A DNA stretch of 64,000 nucleotides. Origin: Cysteiniphilum sp. JM-1. GTDB taxonomy: Bacteria; Pseudomonadota; Gammaproteobacteria; Francisellales; Francisellaceae. Under the pieces are notes generated by a model. The model was given only the letters and a program-made list of their open reading frames with translations, had not been told where the DNA came from and did not search any database. Positions within the stretch are counted from its first letter, which is position 1, and each line of letters opens with the position of its first letter. Made by a program: the position numbers and the translations under genes. Shown in pieces: positions 47,077 through 56,026 of the stretch. The stretch spans positions 1-64,000 of the forward strand of contig NZ_VXKS01000009.1 of the NCBI RefSeq assembly GCF_008711525.1, in the 5' to 3' direction.

Positions 47077-48003
47077 ATGGCATTTAATTATAAAAAGATT
47101 CCACCGGAATGGCTACACTGCACAGAAGATAAAAAGACTCGTGATGCATACTACTATCATATTACTCGCTTATCTACATTTAGAGAATTCATAGAACATT
47201 CTGGACTTACTACGTCATACAATCGCACTTTCAAACTTCATGAAAATGAAAATGGTGCATTGGCTGAAGGTAAAACTAGGCGAATTCAAGAAAGCTATAA
47301 TCGATTATTGAAAGAATGCAGTCAAATGCTTATGGATGCAGATATCCCAACAAACGAGCTAAGTCATAAAGTATCTGAATTTATTAACAACCCTATATTT
47401 GATAGGATGGTTAAAAGCTATCAAACCCACGACTTAAATCTGCAAAATTTAGCAAAAAATGGACTCTATTGCTCAGACTTTGTAGCAGATCTTGAATGTG
47501 CGTTTAAAAATGATATTAACCAAATTATTGTCAATAAACAGACACTTACCAGACGACACAGAAAAAAACCAATTAATTTAACTATTTTTTGCCAGCTTCC
47601 TACTGATTCATTTGAGCACTTTCAATTAGCATTCGACACCCTTCCCAAATTTAAAAAAAATAAAATTAAAGATGCTTACATCAGCCTCATGAGGCTGTAT
47701 GAGATGGTGAAAGAAAATAAACAACGCCAAAGTATATTACAAACATTAATATATGATAACCCTAATTCTACCTTTGCTCTAGCCTGTATGGTATTGGCTA
47801 AGTTAAAATGGAATGCCGAAGCTTATATGTGTGCTACGCATATATATTTCTTTGATCTATATGGATTAAAAGATAATTTTTTTACCTATGCAACAAACCA
47901 TCTTCAAGGTGATGATATTGTGCTGATACGCGTCAAGAAAAAAGATACACTTGTCATTCCTGACCCCCAACAGTTTTTACCCCATCCCTATGTGTCAAGA
48001 TAG
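47077..48003 (+). CDS. Protein of unknown function
   Basis: A 308-aa protein I do not recognise. AGAGG precedes the ATG. No signal peptide. The start contains YYYHITRLSTFREFIEHSGL, which recalls the YHIT...L..I...GL opening of some ADP-ribosyltransferase-fold proteins such as DarT, but no full catalytic set could be followed; this is only a hint. The C-terminal part ends DIVLIRVKKKDTLVIPDPQQ. It is convergent with the caspase-like gene, 26 bp apart. Base composition is AT-rich like the rest of the island. Confidence 0.65.
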   Translation: MAFNYKKIPPEWLHCTEDKKTRDAYYYHITRLSTFREFIEHSGLTTSYNRTFKLHENENGALAEGKTRRIQESYNRLLKECSQMLMDADIPTNELSHKVSEFINNPIFDRMVKSYQTHDLNLQNLAKNGLYCSDFVADLECAFKNDINQIIVNKQTLTRRHRKKPINLTIFCQLPTDSFEHFQLAFDTLPKFKKNKIKDAYISLMRLYEMVKENKQRQSILQTLIYDNPNSTFALACMVLAKLKWNAEAYMCATHIYFFDLYGLKDNFFTYATNHLQGDDIVLIRVKKKDTLVIPDPQQFLPHPYVSR

Positions 48004-48029
48004 TTGTCGTCTAGCTTTTCTCATTACGC

Positions 48030-48899
48030 CTAATACGTTACTAATTTGCTTATTTGTGTTCTTATTTCAGAGACTGTGGGAATATGTTCACGCTTAATAT
48101 TGAAGTTAACTACATTTCTCATCCACTCCAAGACTCTAGGCACATCGCGATTCCTTGAGAAAGATTTAGGTTGTCCTACATTCCGGTTAAAAGCTCCTTC
48201 AATTAATACTGGGAAGGAGCTGCTATCTTTATAAGCATAAACATAATTAGCTCCATTAAGATATGTTCTATCTTCAAGCTTTGCCATTTCGCTATCTAAA
48301 GATGAGTCTACTTTTTTATATATCTGATCAATCTGCCTCCATTGTTCGCTACTCTGGCTAATGCTATCCATTTTTTCCTGCAGTTTATCCAACTGTTCAA
48401 TATAAAGTGAAGATTTTTCACCATGCTTAAAGTTATATTCTCGACTATTCCAAGGTGCAAATTTTTCTGCATGCACTATTTCAGGCATACCAAAAACAAA
48501 GCATTGCTGCACTTTAAATTCAGCTCGATTTAGAATAGTTGACGCAACAAAGTAGCCCAAAGAATCAAATGAATCATTCGCAAACATTGCATAACAAATT
48601 GATAAATCTATAAAAACATAAGTATATTGGCTAATAATTGGTTCTAAACATGTGATTAAATTTACAAATGGAAAGCCCATTCCTTTATCTGTAAAAACAT
48701 ATGGACTATGAGATAGTTTTGCTGATCCATGTCCACCAATAATTAAATATAAGCAATCATCCTTTGCAAGGTAGTCTCTCCGCTCTATCTTTTTTGACTG
48801 AAGAATATCATTAATATCAACTTCTATACTTAATCCGAATCTCATATTTGGATTGTTAAAAGTTTTTTTATCTACAAAAGCAATGCTTATCTGATCCAT
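48030..48899 (-). CDS. Candidate caspase-like (clan CD) cysteine peptidase, otherwise unknown
   Basis: A 289-aa protein. A hydrophobic strand ending in His-Gly (CLYLIIGGHGSAKLS, His57) is followed 45 residues later by a second strand with Asp and Cys (YTYVFIDLSICYAMFA, Asp98, Cys102). This is the catalytic layout of caspases, gingipains and C80 peptidases, where His and Cys stand about 45-50 residues apart. Residues about 170-215 look like a coiled coil (EQLDKLQEKMDSISQSSEQW). No signal peptide. It shares a short C-terminal motif with the protein at 46016-46699. The function is inference; no close family was recognised. Confidence 0.6.
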   Translation of the reverse strand: MDQISIAFVDKKTFNNPNMRFGLSIEVDINDILQSKKIERRDYLAKDDCLYLIIGGHGSAKLSHSPYVFTDKGMGFPFVNLITCLEPIISQYTYVFIDLSICYAMFANDSFDSLGYFVASTILNRAEFKVQQCFVFGMPEIVHAEKFAPWNSREYNFKHGEKSSLYIEQLDKLQEKMDSISQSSEQWRQIDQIYKKVDSSLDSEMAKLEDRTYLNGANYVYAYKDSSSFPVLIEGAFNRNVGQPKSFSRNRDVPRVLEWMRNVVNFNIKREHIPTVSEIRTQISKLVTY

Positions 48900-48961
48900 C
48901 TTTTTGCTACCAATATGTTATAAAACATGTCACTTAGCATATCAATCTTTAAAAACCCGAT

Positions 48962-48981
48962 CAGCTAGTAAAAACACCAAT
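48962..48981. promoter_or_regulatory. Shared island motif, site 2
   Basis: cagctagtaaaaacaccaat, 62-82 nt upstream of the caspase-like gene start, about 38 bp above a ttataa -10 candidate at 48918-48923. Position fits an activator site. Confidence 0.5.
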
Positions 48982-49047
48982 AACAATCTAGGAAATACAC
49001 TTCAAGAAACATTAATTTAAGACAAAATGAGCATGATATTTTATGGT

Positions 49048-50511
49048 TTAAAACAAATCCATCACATCAAAACCAAAGTGATCATTGATTTTTTGGTGTG
49101 CATTTTTAGCATGATGCCAATTAAGCTTGCTTTGGCTCCATTGCTCAACCTTCTGCTGATTTGGTTTGCCAAAATTATTATTACTTGGATCGCAATACAT
49201 AGCCAGATAAAAGGCTAATGAGCCTTCTTGCTTAGCATTAGGCAAGTATGGATAAAAAGCTTGATAGGCATTTTTAAAGCTCTCAACATAGTAAAAAATA
49301 TTCATCATTCTATCTTGGGCATTAATAGGATCACTACCTGAGCCATGCATGTAATTCCCATACTCTTGCGCCACTAACATCAAACTATTGTATGTATAAA
49401 AACGAAGTAAATAGGCACGAATTTGCCCACTGATCCCATGGCGATGTATCCAACCATAACCTTCTGACTTAAATGCCATATCAATTAATTTACCCAATAC
49501 TTTACTTGCCTGATTAATAACGGGAATATTGTTTGATATTGCTTTAAGTCCACTAATTACGTATGGCACAGGATTATTACCAATTGCCCCACCTTTTAGA
49601 ATACCCTCGGTTTCAGGGGCGTTTTTTAGATCATGCTCAGCATAAGCTGATAAAGCACCAATATCCGCTACTGAGCGATTGCTTGGCGCTTTTATCCCCG
49701 TATTATTAGCAAACTTCGTTATATATTCATCAATTGCCCATGTCAAACTAGCACAAACACCAACAAAATTCTGAGTCTTAAGCGATGCGCTGGAGCTTGA
49801 GTTTGGTAGAGCTAAATCATCGATATAACTTGATGCTGTATCAAAACGGATCTTTTTAAATAGTGTCAACTCGTCTTCATTAAAAAACTTTTGAAGATCT
49901 TCTACAGCGCATTTGCTCAGTGCACAGTAACACATATACTGCATTTTCTGTTGATCATTCAGATCTGCATATGCTGTTATTTGAGAGGTTTTAACCGCTT
50001 GAAAAGTATTACTATTTGCCCCATTTAATAAAGTCATCATCGCTTTGATTAAGGTTGATAAATCAACTTTATGACTTGTTTTAACCAAAGCAATACACTT
50101 CAAGTACTGTGTCAGATTAAATGCCTGGGCATCATGATTTTGTGGCGTGATGATCACATGCGACGCCTCTGATAAGAGGCTATGACAAACCATGGTAATC
50201 ATTGAGCTTATCGTGCTACTGGAACGCTTTGATTCAATCTCCAAAAATTGTTTTAATACTTCTTTGACATACGAGGCTTGATCTGAGATAGGCATGGTCA
50301 TCTTTTTCTGCCAATTTAATGCCCGTGCAACACTGCTTTGTGATATATGATGCAAGCTATAGCCAAATTGTGTAGCTCCAGATAAAAATTCATTCAGTCT
50401 CGATTTATTGGATTGTATCTTATATAAATCGATATAAAAATTAAGCCCATTTAAAAATGCTTGCTTAACCTTCTCAGCTGATCGGAAAGCTTTTAACTTT
50501 ATATAGATCAT
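49048..50511 (-). CDS. Protein of unknown function
   Basis: A 487-aa protein, largely alpha-helical in appearance, without signal peptide. A moderately hydrophobic stretch near residues 310-345 (NNPVPYVISGLKAISNNIPV) could associate with membranes. AGAGGG precedes the ATG at 50511. It follows the secreted-lipase gene on the same strand after 133 bp that contain a degenerate REP hairpin. I recognise no family. Confidence 0.65.
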   Translation of the reverse strand: MIYIKLKAFRSAEKVKQAFLNGLNFYIDLYKIQSNKSRLNEFLSGATQFGYSLHHISQSSVARALNWQKKMTMPISDQASYVKEVLKQFLEIESKRSSSTISSMITMVCHSLLSEASHVIITPQNHDAQAFNLTQYLKCIALVKTSHKVDLSTLIKAMMTLLNGANSNTFQAVKTSQITAYADLNDQQKMQYMCYCALSKCAVEDLQKFFNEDELTLFKKIRFDTASSYIDDLALPNSSSSASLKTQNFVGVCASLTWAIDEYITKFANNTGIKAPSNRSVADIGALSAYAEHDLKNAPETEGILKGGAIGNNPVPYVISGLKAISNNIPVINQASKVLGKLIDMAFKSEGYGWIHRHGISGQIRAYLLRFYTYNSLMLVAQEYGNYMHGSGSDPINAQDRMMNIFYYVESFKNAYQAFYPYLPNAKQEGSLAFYLAMYCDPSNNNFGKPNQQKVEQWSQSKLNWHHAKNAHQKINDHFGFDVMDLF

Positions 50512-50572
50512 ATTCCCTCTCTTTGGTAATAATGGATATTCAGCTCAAGCCCGAATAGGACAACTCGCGGTT

Positions 50573-50595
50573 ATTCTCGGACTTGATCCAAGAAT
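50573..50595. repeat. Degenerate palindrome between the lipase and the unknown gene
   Basis: attctcgga/tccaagaat form a 9-bp stem with one mismatch around cttga, next to a second cg-rich word (caactcgcgg). It may act as terminator of the toxin operon or as the remains of a dispersed repeat. Confidence 0.45.
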
Positions 50596-50644
50596 CTAAA
50601 AAACACCTAAAATAATATGTGCATAACTTTATTGCTTTAAAAAA

Positions 50645-52117
50645 TCATTTAACCCCAATCTGGTGCATTACATACTGATACAGTGCTTTTTGTACCTGAT
50701 ACGTTGGGTGAACATGATCCCAGAAGACATAGCGCCATGGGTCATTACACATTTGTCCACTGGTTGAAGCCATAATCGTTGCTTTGATATCAGCAGATAA
50801 CGGTACTTTATTAACGTACTCTAGATTATTTTCACCTGTTGCATTCTTCATTAACAACATTCGATAAAAAGCATTTGGATCCTCAGATTCGGCATTTAAA
50901 TGTGTTGCAAAATATCCACCTTGCCAACAAGATTGCCCTATGACCTTAGGATCTAGCCGCGTGTGATAGGTTTGATTGAACTGCTCTGGGTCTTTTAACA
51001 TTGATTCAAACATCGCATCAATACCAATAAATTTAACATTGCTTTGAGAGGCTGCAAACTGCTTTAACAAGTTGTTGTGTAGATTGCTCATATAACTTAA
51101 CACAGATTCATTGCCTAGCTCTTTTGATTCAATGGTTAAAGCTAGATTTGGCAGCCCAATAATTAACGCATTATCTGCACCAACTTCGCCAATTGAGGAA
51201 ATAATCTTACCCACAACCTGACTCACCGCATGATCCATTGCCTCTTTACTCATCGATTTATCGGCGGTGAGATAGTCATTGGCACCAATAAAGAAGATTG
51301 CCAGTTTATTCTCACCTTGTGACCAGCTTTGCTTATCTAACTGATACATTTTAACTTCTGCCGCTAGATTATAAGGCAAGCCTTGGCTCGCCCAGCTTGG
51401 TGCTAATACAACCGTGGCACCACCAACTGAGTAGTTACTAACCTCAACGCCATAAGGCTTAAGCATATTTTTAAGCTGCACTGCCCATACATTGCCATTA
51501 GAAAACATGCCAGTATAGTATGGGATGGATTTTGGAATTAATCCGCCTGAGAACTTATAAATATTGCCTTGATCACTTAAACTATCGCCAAAAATTAAGA
51601 CACGATTGACATGTTCAAGCGCACTTCCCTTGATGCTTAATGCGCTTGAGCAAGCAGACACGGTAAAGCTTGGAATATTATAGTTACCTGACAAGGTGTA
51701 ACTATGCCATGATTTTTGATAATCCTGAGCAAGATTACCATGCTCAACCTCAATCTCACCATTGAGCTTCTTAAAGGTTGCATTATTACTTGTCCAACCA
51801 TTATTTAACAAGTACTGGACGCTGCCTGATCGTGCCTTGGCATCTGTAGAAGGCGCAAAAGATATATGAATATCTGAAGTCGTATGGCTCAATGTATTGC
51901 TATTAGTATATCTATCGGCTAAGTGGTATTGATTGGGCGAAACTTCTGTACTGAAACTTGATCCGGCATTATCGCCATCTATTTTAAAAGTCACTGGATA
52001 AGGGCAATTATTCTCTAAGATCAATTCTGATCTTGCATCAGCATTACTTAATGCAGCACATCCCATTAAAGATAATGCCATAACGGCTGATAATGATTTT
52101 TTATTTGTACGAAACAT
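50645..52117 (-). CDS. Secreted GDSL (SGNH) lipase/phospholipase with N-terminal beta domain
   Basis: A 490-aa exported esterase. Signal peptide about 1-27 (LSAVMALSLMGCAALSNADA); the LMGC word leaves lipoprotein processing possible. Residues about 30-157 form a domain starting LILENNC (Cys38) and ending VSAC (Cys156), probably disulfide-linked. Residues about 170-490 are the SGNH hydrolase: Ser179 in IFGDSLSDQGN, FIGANDYL, and Asp467/His470 in FWDHVHPT. Similar enzymes (Legionella PlaA/PlaC, Vibrio lecithinases) act as phospholipase A or glycerophospholipid acyltransferase. ATG at 52117 has AAGGAG upstream. The N-terminal domain resembles the 144-aa protein encoded 20 bp upstream. Confidence 0.9.
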   Translation of the reverse strand: MFRTNKKSLSAVMALSLMGCAALSNADARSELILENNCPYPVTFKIDGDNAGSSFSTEVSPNQYHLADRYTNSNTLSHTTSDIHISFAPSTDAKARSGSVQYLLNNGWTSNNATFKKLNGEIEVEHGNLAQDYQKSWHSYTLSGNYNIPSFTVSACSSALSIKGSALEHVNRVLIFGDSLSDQGNIYKFSGGLIPKSIPYYTGMFSNGNVWAVQLKNMLKPYGVEVSNYSVGGATVVLAPSWASQGLPYNLAAEVKMYQLDKQSWSQGENKLAIFFIGANDYLTADKSMSKEAMDHAVSQVVGKIISSIGEVGADNALIIGLPNLALTIESKELGNESVLSYMSNLHNNLLKQFAASQSNVKFIGIDAMFESMLKDPEQFNQTYHTRLDPKVIGQSCWQGGYFATHLNAESEDPNAFYRMLLMKNATGENNLEYVNKVPLSADIKATIMASTSGQMCNDPWRYVFWDHVHPTYQVQKALYQYVMHQIGVK

Positions 52118-52137
52118 ATATGACTCCTTCCTAGATT

Positions 52138-52572
52138 TTAACAAACATTGATGCGTACTTTTGGCGTGCCACTTGGACGGTTCCACCAAGTTGATGTCTC
52201 ATTGAGATTTTCTGTCCACCAATCATAAACAGACATTGTCAGCGCACCTTGTAAAGGTGCAACATACATGGTATTAGTCCACAGCCCTGGCGTTAATGTC
52301 AAGCGGATTTTGCCGATGATATTGACAATCGAATCCCCCGATTCTTTAACCGTAATTTCTTCATTTAACGGTGGTGAATCATAACTTGCTGTTGCAATTT
52401 GCCCTAATGACACCTCGCTATCTTGCGCAATAACTTTTTTTAAGTGTGTTTCTTTCGCTGTCACTTCAATCGGATTAACACAATTGTTTTTAACCATGAC
52501 ATCAATTCCAACATTCGCCAAGGCTGCCACAGGTAACAAACAGCCTAAACTATATATATGTTTCATCTTCAT
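52138..52572 (-). CDS. Small exported protein resembling the lipase N-terminal domain
   Basis: A 144-aa protein with a signal peptide (about 1-19, LLPVAALA|NVG). The mature part starts IDVMVKNNCVNPIEV (Cys31) and ends RINVC (Cys144), the same NNC...C frame as residues 30-156 of the lipase encoded next, so it looks like a free-standing copy of that domain. It could be a chaperone, inhibitor or co-factor of the lipase or of the pore-former-like protein upstream. ATG at 52572 has AAGGAG 6 nt upstream. Tryptophan-rich patch DWWTENLNETSTWWNRP. Function unknown. Confidence 0.75.
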   Translation of the reverse strand: MKMKHIYSLGCLLPVAALANVGIDVMVKNNCVNPIEVTAKETHLKKVIAQDSEVSLGQIATASYDSPPLNEEITVKESGDSIVNIIGKIRLTLTPGLWTNTMYVAPLQGALTMSVYDWWTENLNETSTWWNRPSGTPKVRINVC

Positions 52573-52582
52573 TTTGCTCTCC

Positions 52583-54370
52583 TTAACTGACGATATGCTC
52601 GATAATATCCTGATAATCACTATTGTTTTTGATGTAGTGATAATTAAATGACAGCAGTCCTCCATAGCCATAAGTATTGTAAGGATCCCATAGATAAACC
52701 GTAGCATTCTTTGTTGGAAGACCATTGATACCCAAACTTAGCGCCTCAAATTGCAAACCATCTTGTGATAACTGATCAAAGGTTAAATAGTAATAATGAC
52801 CATTGAAATTAAACTCATCTGCGTTCTGTGCATAGAAATCTTGGTTATCATAACGCTTGCCAAGCTTAGCAACAGGCGCAATCCCTTGATAAATATAATT
52901 ACTCTGCGTGCCAAAATCTCCAGATAATAACACACGCTTTTGAGCACTTGCGCCTGCTTGATCAACAGAGTTTTTCACGGCCACAATCCAACTTTGATTA
53001 CTTGGTAGCAATGATGTCCATGGATAAAGCGCATATTGTTTGAAGTTATTTTTTAACACACCGACATGCTTAAATAGCTCTAGCTCACTAAGGGAGGACT
53101 TATCATATGTGGCAAGCTTCACATCCGCATTACAATGATCAAAACCTGACTCACCCATACATTGATTTAAATTGTGCTCAATGGTGGTCATATTACTTTT
53201 AGCAGTTTCTTTAAAGTGGGTCAATATGCGACGCAGATCACTACCATCCTCTGTGAGACTTGATAAACTTTGTGCTGCCGAATAAATGCTTGCCTGCGCA
53301 TTGTATAAATCAAAGAGCTTTTTTGATTTCTCATCAAAATACTCTGGTGCCTTGGCATCCTCAACAATACTACTACTGTCAATCTCTGAAGGTAACCCGA
53401 TATTAACCGCACCCGCTGATTTTAACTGTGAATACGTTTTCGCTTTGTCAATTTGCTGTAACTGATACGAATAACCCGTGGTTGTTTTATCATCAGCAAT
53501 ATACTCCATAATCGCATTGGCAACCCCAATACACTTATCCATGTTATCGGCATTACAATATAAAAATCCGTCTTTAACGCCCGCTTTATTTAGAATCGAA
53601 TTAATTGATGATGGATTGCCGCCAACTTGCTTAATCGTAATGCTAATGCTCGTCTTAAGACCAAGATTTTTTGATGCTGCTTTGACACTCATCAATGCAT
53701 CAACAAAGGTGGCATAGCTGATATTAAGTTGCGATTTAAACTCACTCATAGCAACAGAAGATTCCATATCAATATTGATTGACGCTAACAAATATGAACC
53801 TAATGACTGCCCAACGACAATGCTACTACCACAGCGTTTTGCAAATAACTGCGGTGTCTGGCGATACATCTGACCGTCTTGATTGAGTTTCACACGTGAA
53901 TTTAAACGCACTTTGCGATAGGTTTTTGATAAAAAAGTAAGCCTTAATGCGTTACTTTTATTTTGCTGTGAACTCAGATAGGAGGCCTGCAAACTACCCG
54001 ATAGTAATCCGTAATTACCTTTAATTGTTGAGTTGATATTAAGCTCCTGGGCAAGCTCTTGTTCTTCTTTTATAAATTTCAAGCTCAGACTCCCTTCAGA
54101 AACACCAAAAGAAACCTCATCATCTTTGGGTAACTCGATACAATTAACCGCCGCTAATGCATTATCTAGCGGCATGACACCAACACCAAGCTCAGCATAG
54201 TCAATCACCGCCAGTGGGCTGCCTACAAGTGATTTGGACTGCATGATATTAGTTTGATCACCCTCTATATGATGACGGATCGTTTGATATTGTTTAATAA
54301 GCTCAGTCGCATTGCTAATACTTACACCTGAGATCATTGCTAATGCAATTAATGTTATATTCCTTATCAT
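52583..54370 (-). CDS. Secreted protein, candidate MACPF-like pore former
   Basis: A 595-aa exported protein; signal peptide about 1-22 (LIALAMISGVSISNA|TEL). The stretch LFAKRCGSSIVVGQSLGSYL resembles the Y-G-x-H...G-G signature region of MACPF/perforin domains. It is preceded by a beta-rich, Ser/Asn-rich segment (NYGLLSGSLQASYLSSQQNK) and followed by helical segments, as in that fold. The signature is imperfect and this is a candidate only. ATG at 54370 has AAGGAG 7 nt upstream; an ATG two codons earlier is too close to it. It lies between sphingomyelinase and phospholipase genes, which favours a membrane-attacking role. Confidence 0.6.
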   Translation of the reverse strand: MIRNITLIALAMISGVSISNATELIKQYQTIRHHIEGDQTNIMQSKSLVGSPLAVIDYAELGVGVMPLDNALAAVNCIELPKDDEVSFGVSEGSLSLKFIKEEQELAQELNINSTIKGNYGLLSGSLQASYLSSQQNKSNALRLTFLSKTYRKVRLNSRVKLNQDGQMYRQTPQLFAKRCGSSIVVGQSLGSYLLASINIDMESSVAMSEFKSQLNISYATFVDALMSVKAASKNLGLKTSISITIKQVGGNPSSINSILNKAGVKDGFLYCNADNMDKCIGVANAIMEYIADDKTTTGYSYQLQQIDKAKTYSQLKSAGAVNIGLPSEIDSSSIVEDAKAPEYFDEKSKKLFDLYNAQASIYSAAQSLSSLTEDGSDLRRILTHFKETAKSNMTTIEHNLNQCMGESGFDHCNADVKLATYDKSSLSELELFKHVGVLKNNFKQYALYPWTSLLPSNQSWIVAVKNSVDQAGASAQKRVLLSGDFGTQSNYIYQGIAPVAKLGKRYDNQDFYAQNADEFNFNGHYYYLTFDQLSQDGLQFEALSLGINGLPTKNATVYLWDPYNTYGYGGLLSFNYHYIKNNSDYQDIIEHIVS

Positions 54371-54483
54371 TTCCATTCTCCTTTTATAACGATATCTTAT
54401 TTACTATTACCCCTATTGCTCTCTCCTGAGAAATTCTGAGAAATTACTTCAATTAGTCTGATATTTAGGAAATTATAAAATCA

Positions 54484-55950
54484 TTAATAAACAAGCTGGC
54501 TTTCTAAGGCAAAATGATCCGATAAATCAAGCATCCCATAAGGTGCATACGGCACTTTAAGCCCACCATCATACATCGCATTCTCATCTGGCGCCCTTAA
54601 CACCAAAATTTGTGAGGTTTGTGTAATTGGTTGCTCATAATCCTTGATTGCTAAAATATAATCCAACATTTCGCGTGAGTCATCGGTATTCATCTTATTC
54701 TTAATGAAGTCAGATGAGTAAGGTACTAGTGCTTGATTAATCCAATGCGCTGCTTGCAATACGTGCGGCATGATATTGCGATTATACTGTACTTTATCCT
54801 TTTCCCACCAGTTTATATTTAGGTCTCCTGCCAATAATACTGGCTCAGTATTTGGAATATTTCTACTTTGAATAAAGCTATATATTTGTTGAAATTGTCG
54901 ATCTCGTGCTGCAATCGCCTTTTCATCATTCCATGCTTGAGTATGTGTACCAAAGATATTGTAAAGCTTACCTTTTTTATTGATTTTAACCCACTGAATC
55001 GCCTTGTGAGCACCACAATCTGAACCAGTACAATCACTATAGATCAGTGCATCGTTTTGCACAATTGGCCAACGGCTAAATATAACCACACCACTGGTTA
55101 GCCTTGGATCAACTTCACTGGGATAAACTGGACCATAATGGTAAGGGTAAGATTTGCTCATTCCGGCAATAAAGTGCTCACGATGCGCTTTGTCAAATAA
55201 CTCCTCAGCCACAACAACATCATAATGCTGAATTTTAGTAGGGATAATCGTTGCCCTTTCACTGGCCATATTCATACGCGTATTCCCTACGGCAAAGTAA
55301 AAAGGATTTAACTGCACATTATAGGTTAAAACATTTAATACATTAGCTTCTTCATTAACTTCAGATGCCAATGACTGCTGTGGCGCATCAAGCACAAAGA
55401 AAATATCATCGGTACTTTGCACACTAGCGCCGTGATGTACAATACCTACATACAAATTAAAAGCCTGTCCATCATGTGTAAATATCTCTTTTTTGCTAAT
55501 AAGCTGAGTATTATAAGGAAAGCTTCCTGGTGTTGGTTTGCGATCAAAAAGTGTTATTTTGCTACGCCCATCATCAGTGTGCACTTCGCTATCAGAAGAC
55601 ATAACACTAGAGCCCACCCAGTCCCCTCTAACACATAGATTAAAATCAATATGATTAAATGCTTTTTGATGACTTAGATCCGTTAATGTACTGACAAAAC
55701 AATATGTCTGACCATTTTTAATCCCTTCGTTATAGTTAATATCAAATAAAGGTGCATACCCATAAGGTGAAATATCATTATCATATCCCTTGTACGCACT
55801 GGTAGAAATTGCTTGTGATGATGCACCGGCATTGAAAGAGGAATGCGCTTTTACTGCCCTATTTGTATTATTAATAAACTCAATATGATATTCCGCATAT
55901 GACAAACCGCTACATAATAAACTGAATATTAAGATAGATTTTTTCATCAT
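54484..55950 (-). CDS. Secreted sphingomyelinase C-like phosphodiesterase
   Basis: A 488-aa exported enzyme of the endonuclease/exonuclease/phosphatase superfamily. Signal peptide about 1-19 (IFSLLCSGLSYA|EYH). An N-terminal beta region starts EYHIEFINNTNRAV. The catalytic domain follows: VLTYNVQLNPF, metal Glu in VVVAEELFD, SGVVIFSRWPI, SDCGAHKAIQWVKI, FGTHTQA, AGDLNIN, LDYILA and the final SDHFAL with the general-base His. These words match bacterial neutral sphingomyelinases (beta-hemolysins). It would cleave host sphingomyelin to ceramide. AAAAGGAAA precedes the ATG. First gene of the toxin operon, with motif site 3 upstream. Confidence 0.88.
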   Translation of the reverse strand: MMKKSILIFSLLCSGLSYAEYHIEFINNTNRAVKAHSSFNAGASSQAISTSAYKGYDNDISPYGYAPLFDINYNEGIKNGQTYCFVSTLTDLSHQKAFNHIDFNLCVRGDWVGSSVMSSDSEVHTDDGRSKITLFDRKPTPGSFPYNTQLISKKEIFTHDGQAFNLYVGIVHHGASVQSTDDIFFVLDAPQQSLASEVNEEANVLNVLTYNVQLNPFYFAVGNTRMNMASERATIIPTKIQHYDVVVAEELFDKAHREHFIAGMSKSYPYHYGPVYPSEVDPRLTSGVVIFSRWPIVQNDALIYSDCTGSDCGAHKAIQWVKINKKGKLYNIFGTHTQAWNDEKAIAARDRQFQQIYSFIQSRNIPNTEPVLLAGDLNINWWEKDKVQYNRNIMPHVLQAAHWINQALVPYSSDFIKNKMNTDDSREMLDYILAIKDYEQPITQTSQILVLRAPDENAMYDGGLKVPYAPYGMLDLSDHFALESQLVY

Positions 55951-56026
55951 TGTTTCCTTTTATCCTTTTTTATTTTCAACCCATCATTGGTTTAATAAAA
56001 CTCTAATCACTTAAAAAATTTTAAAT

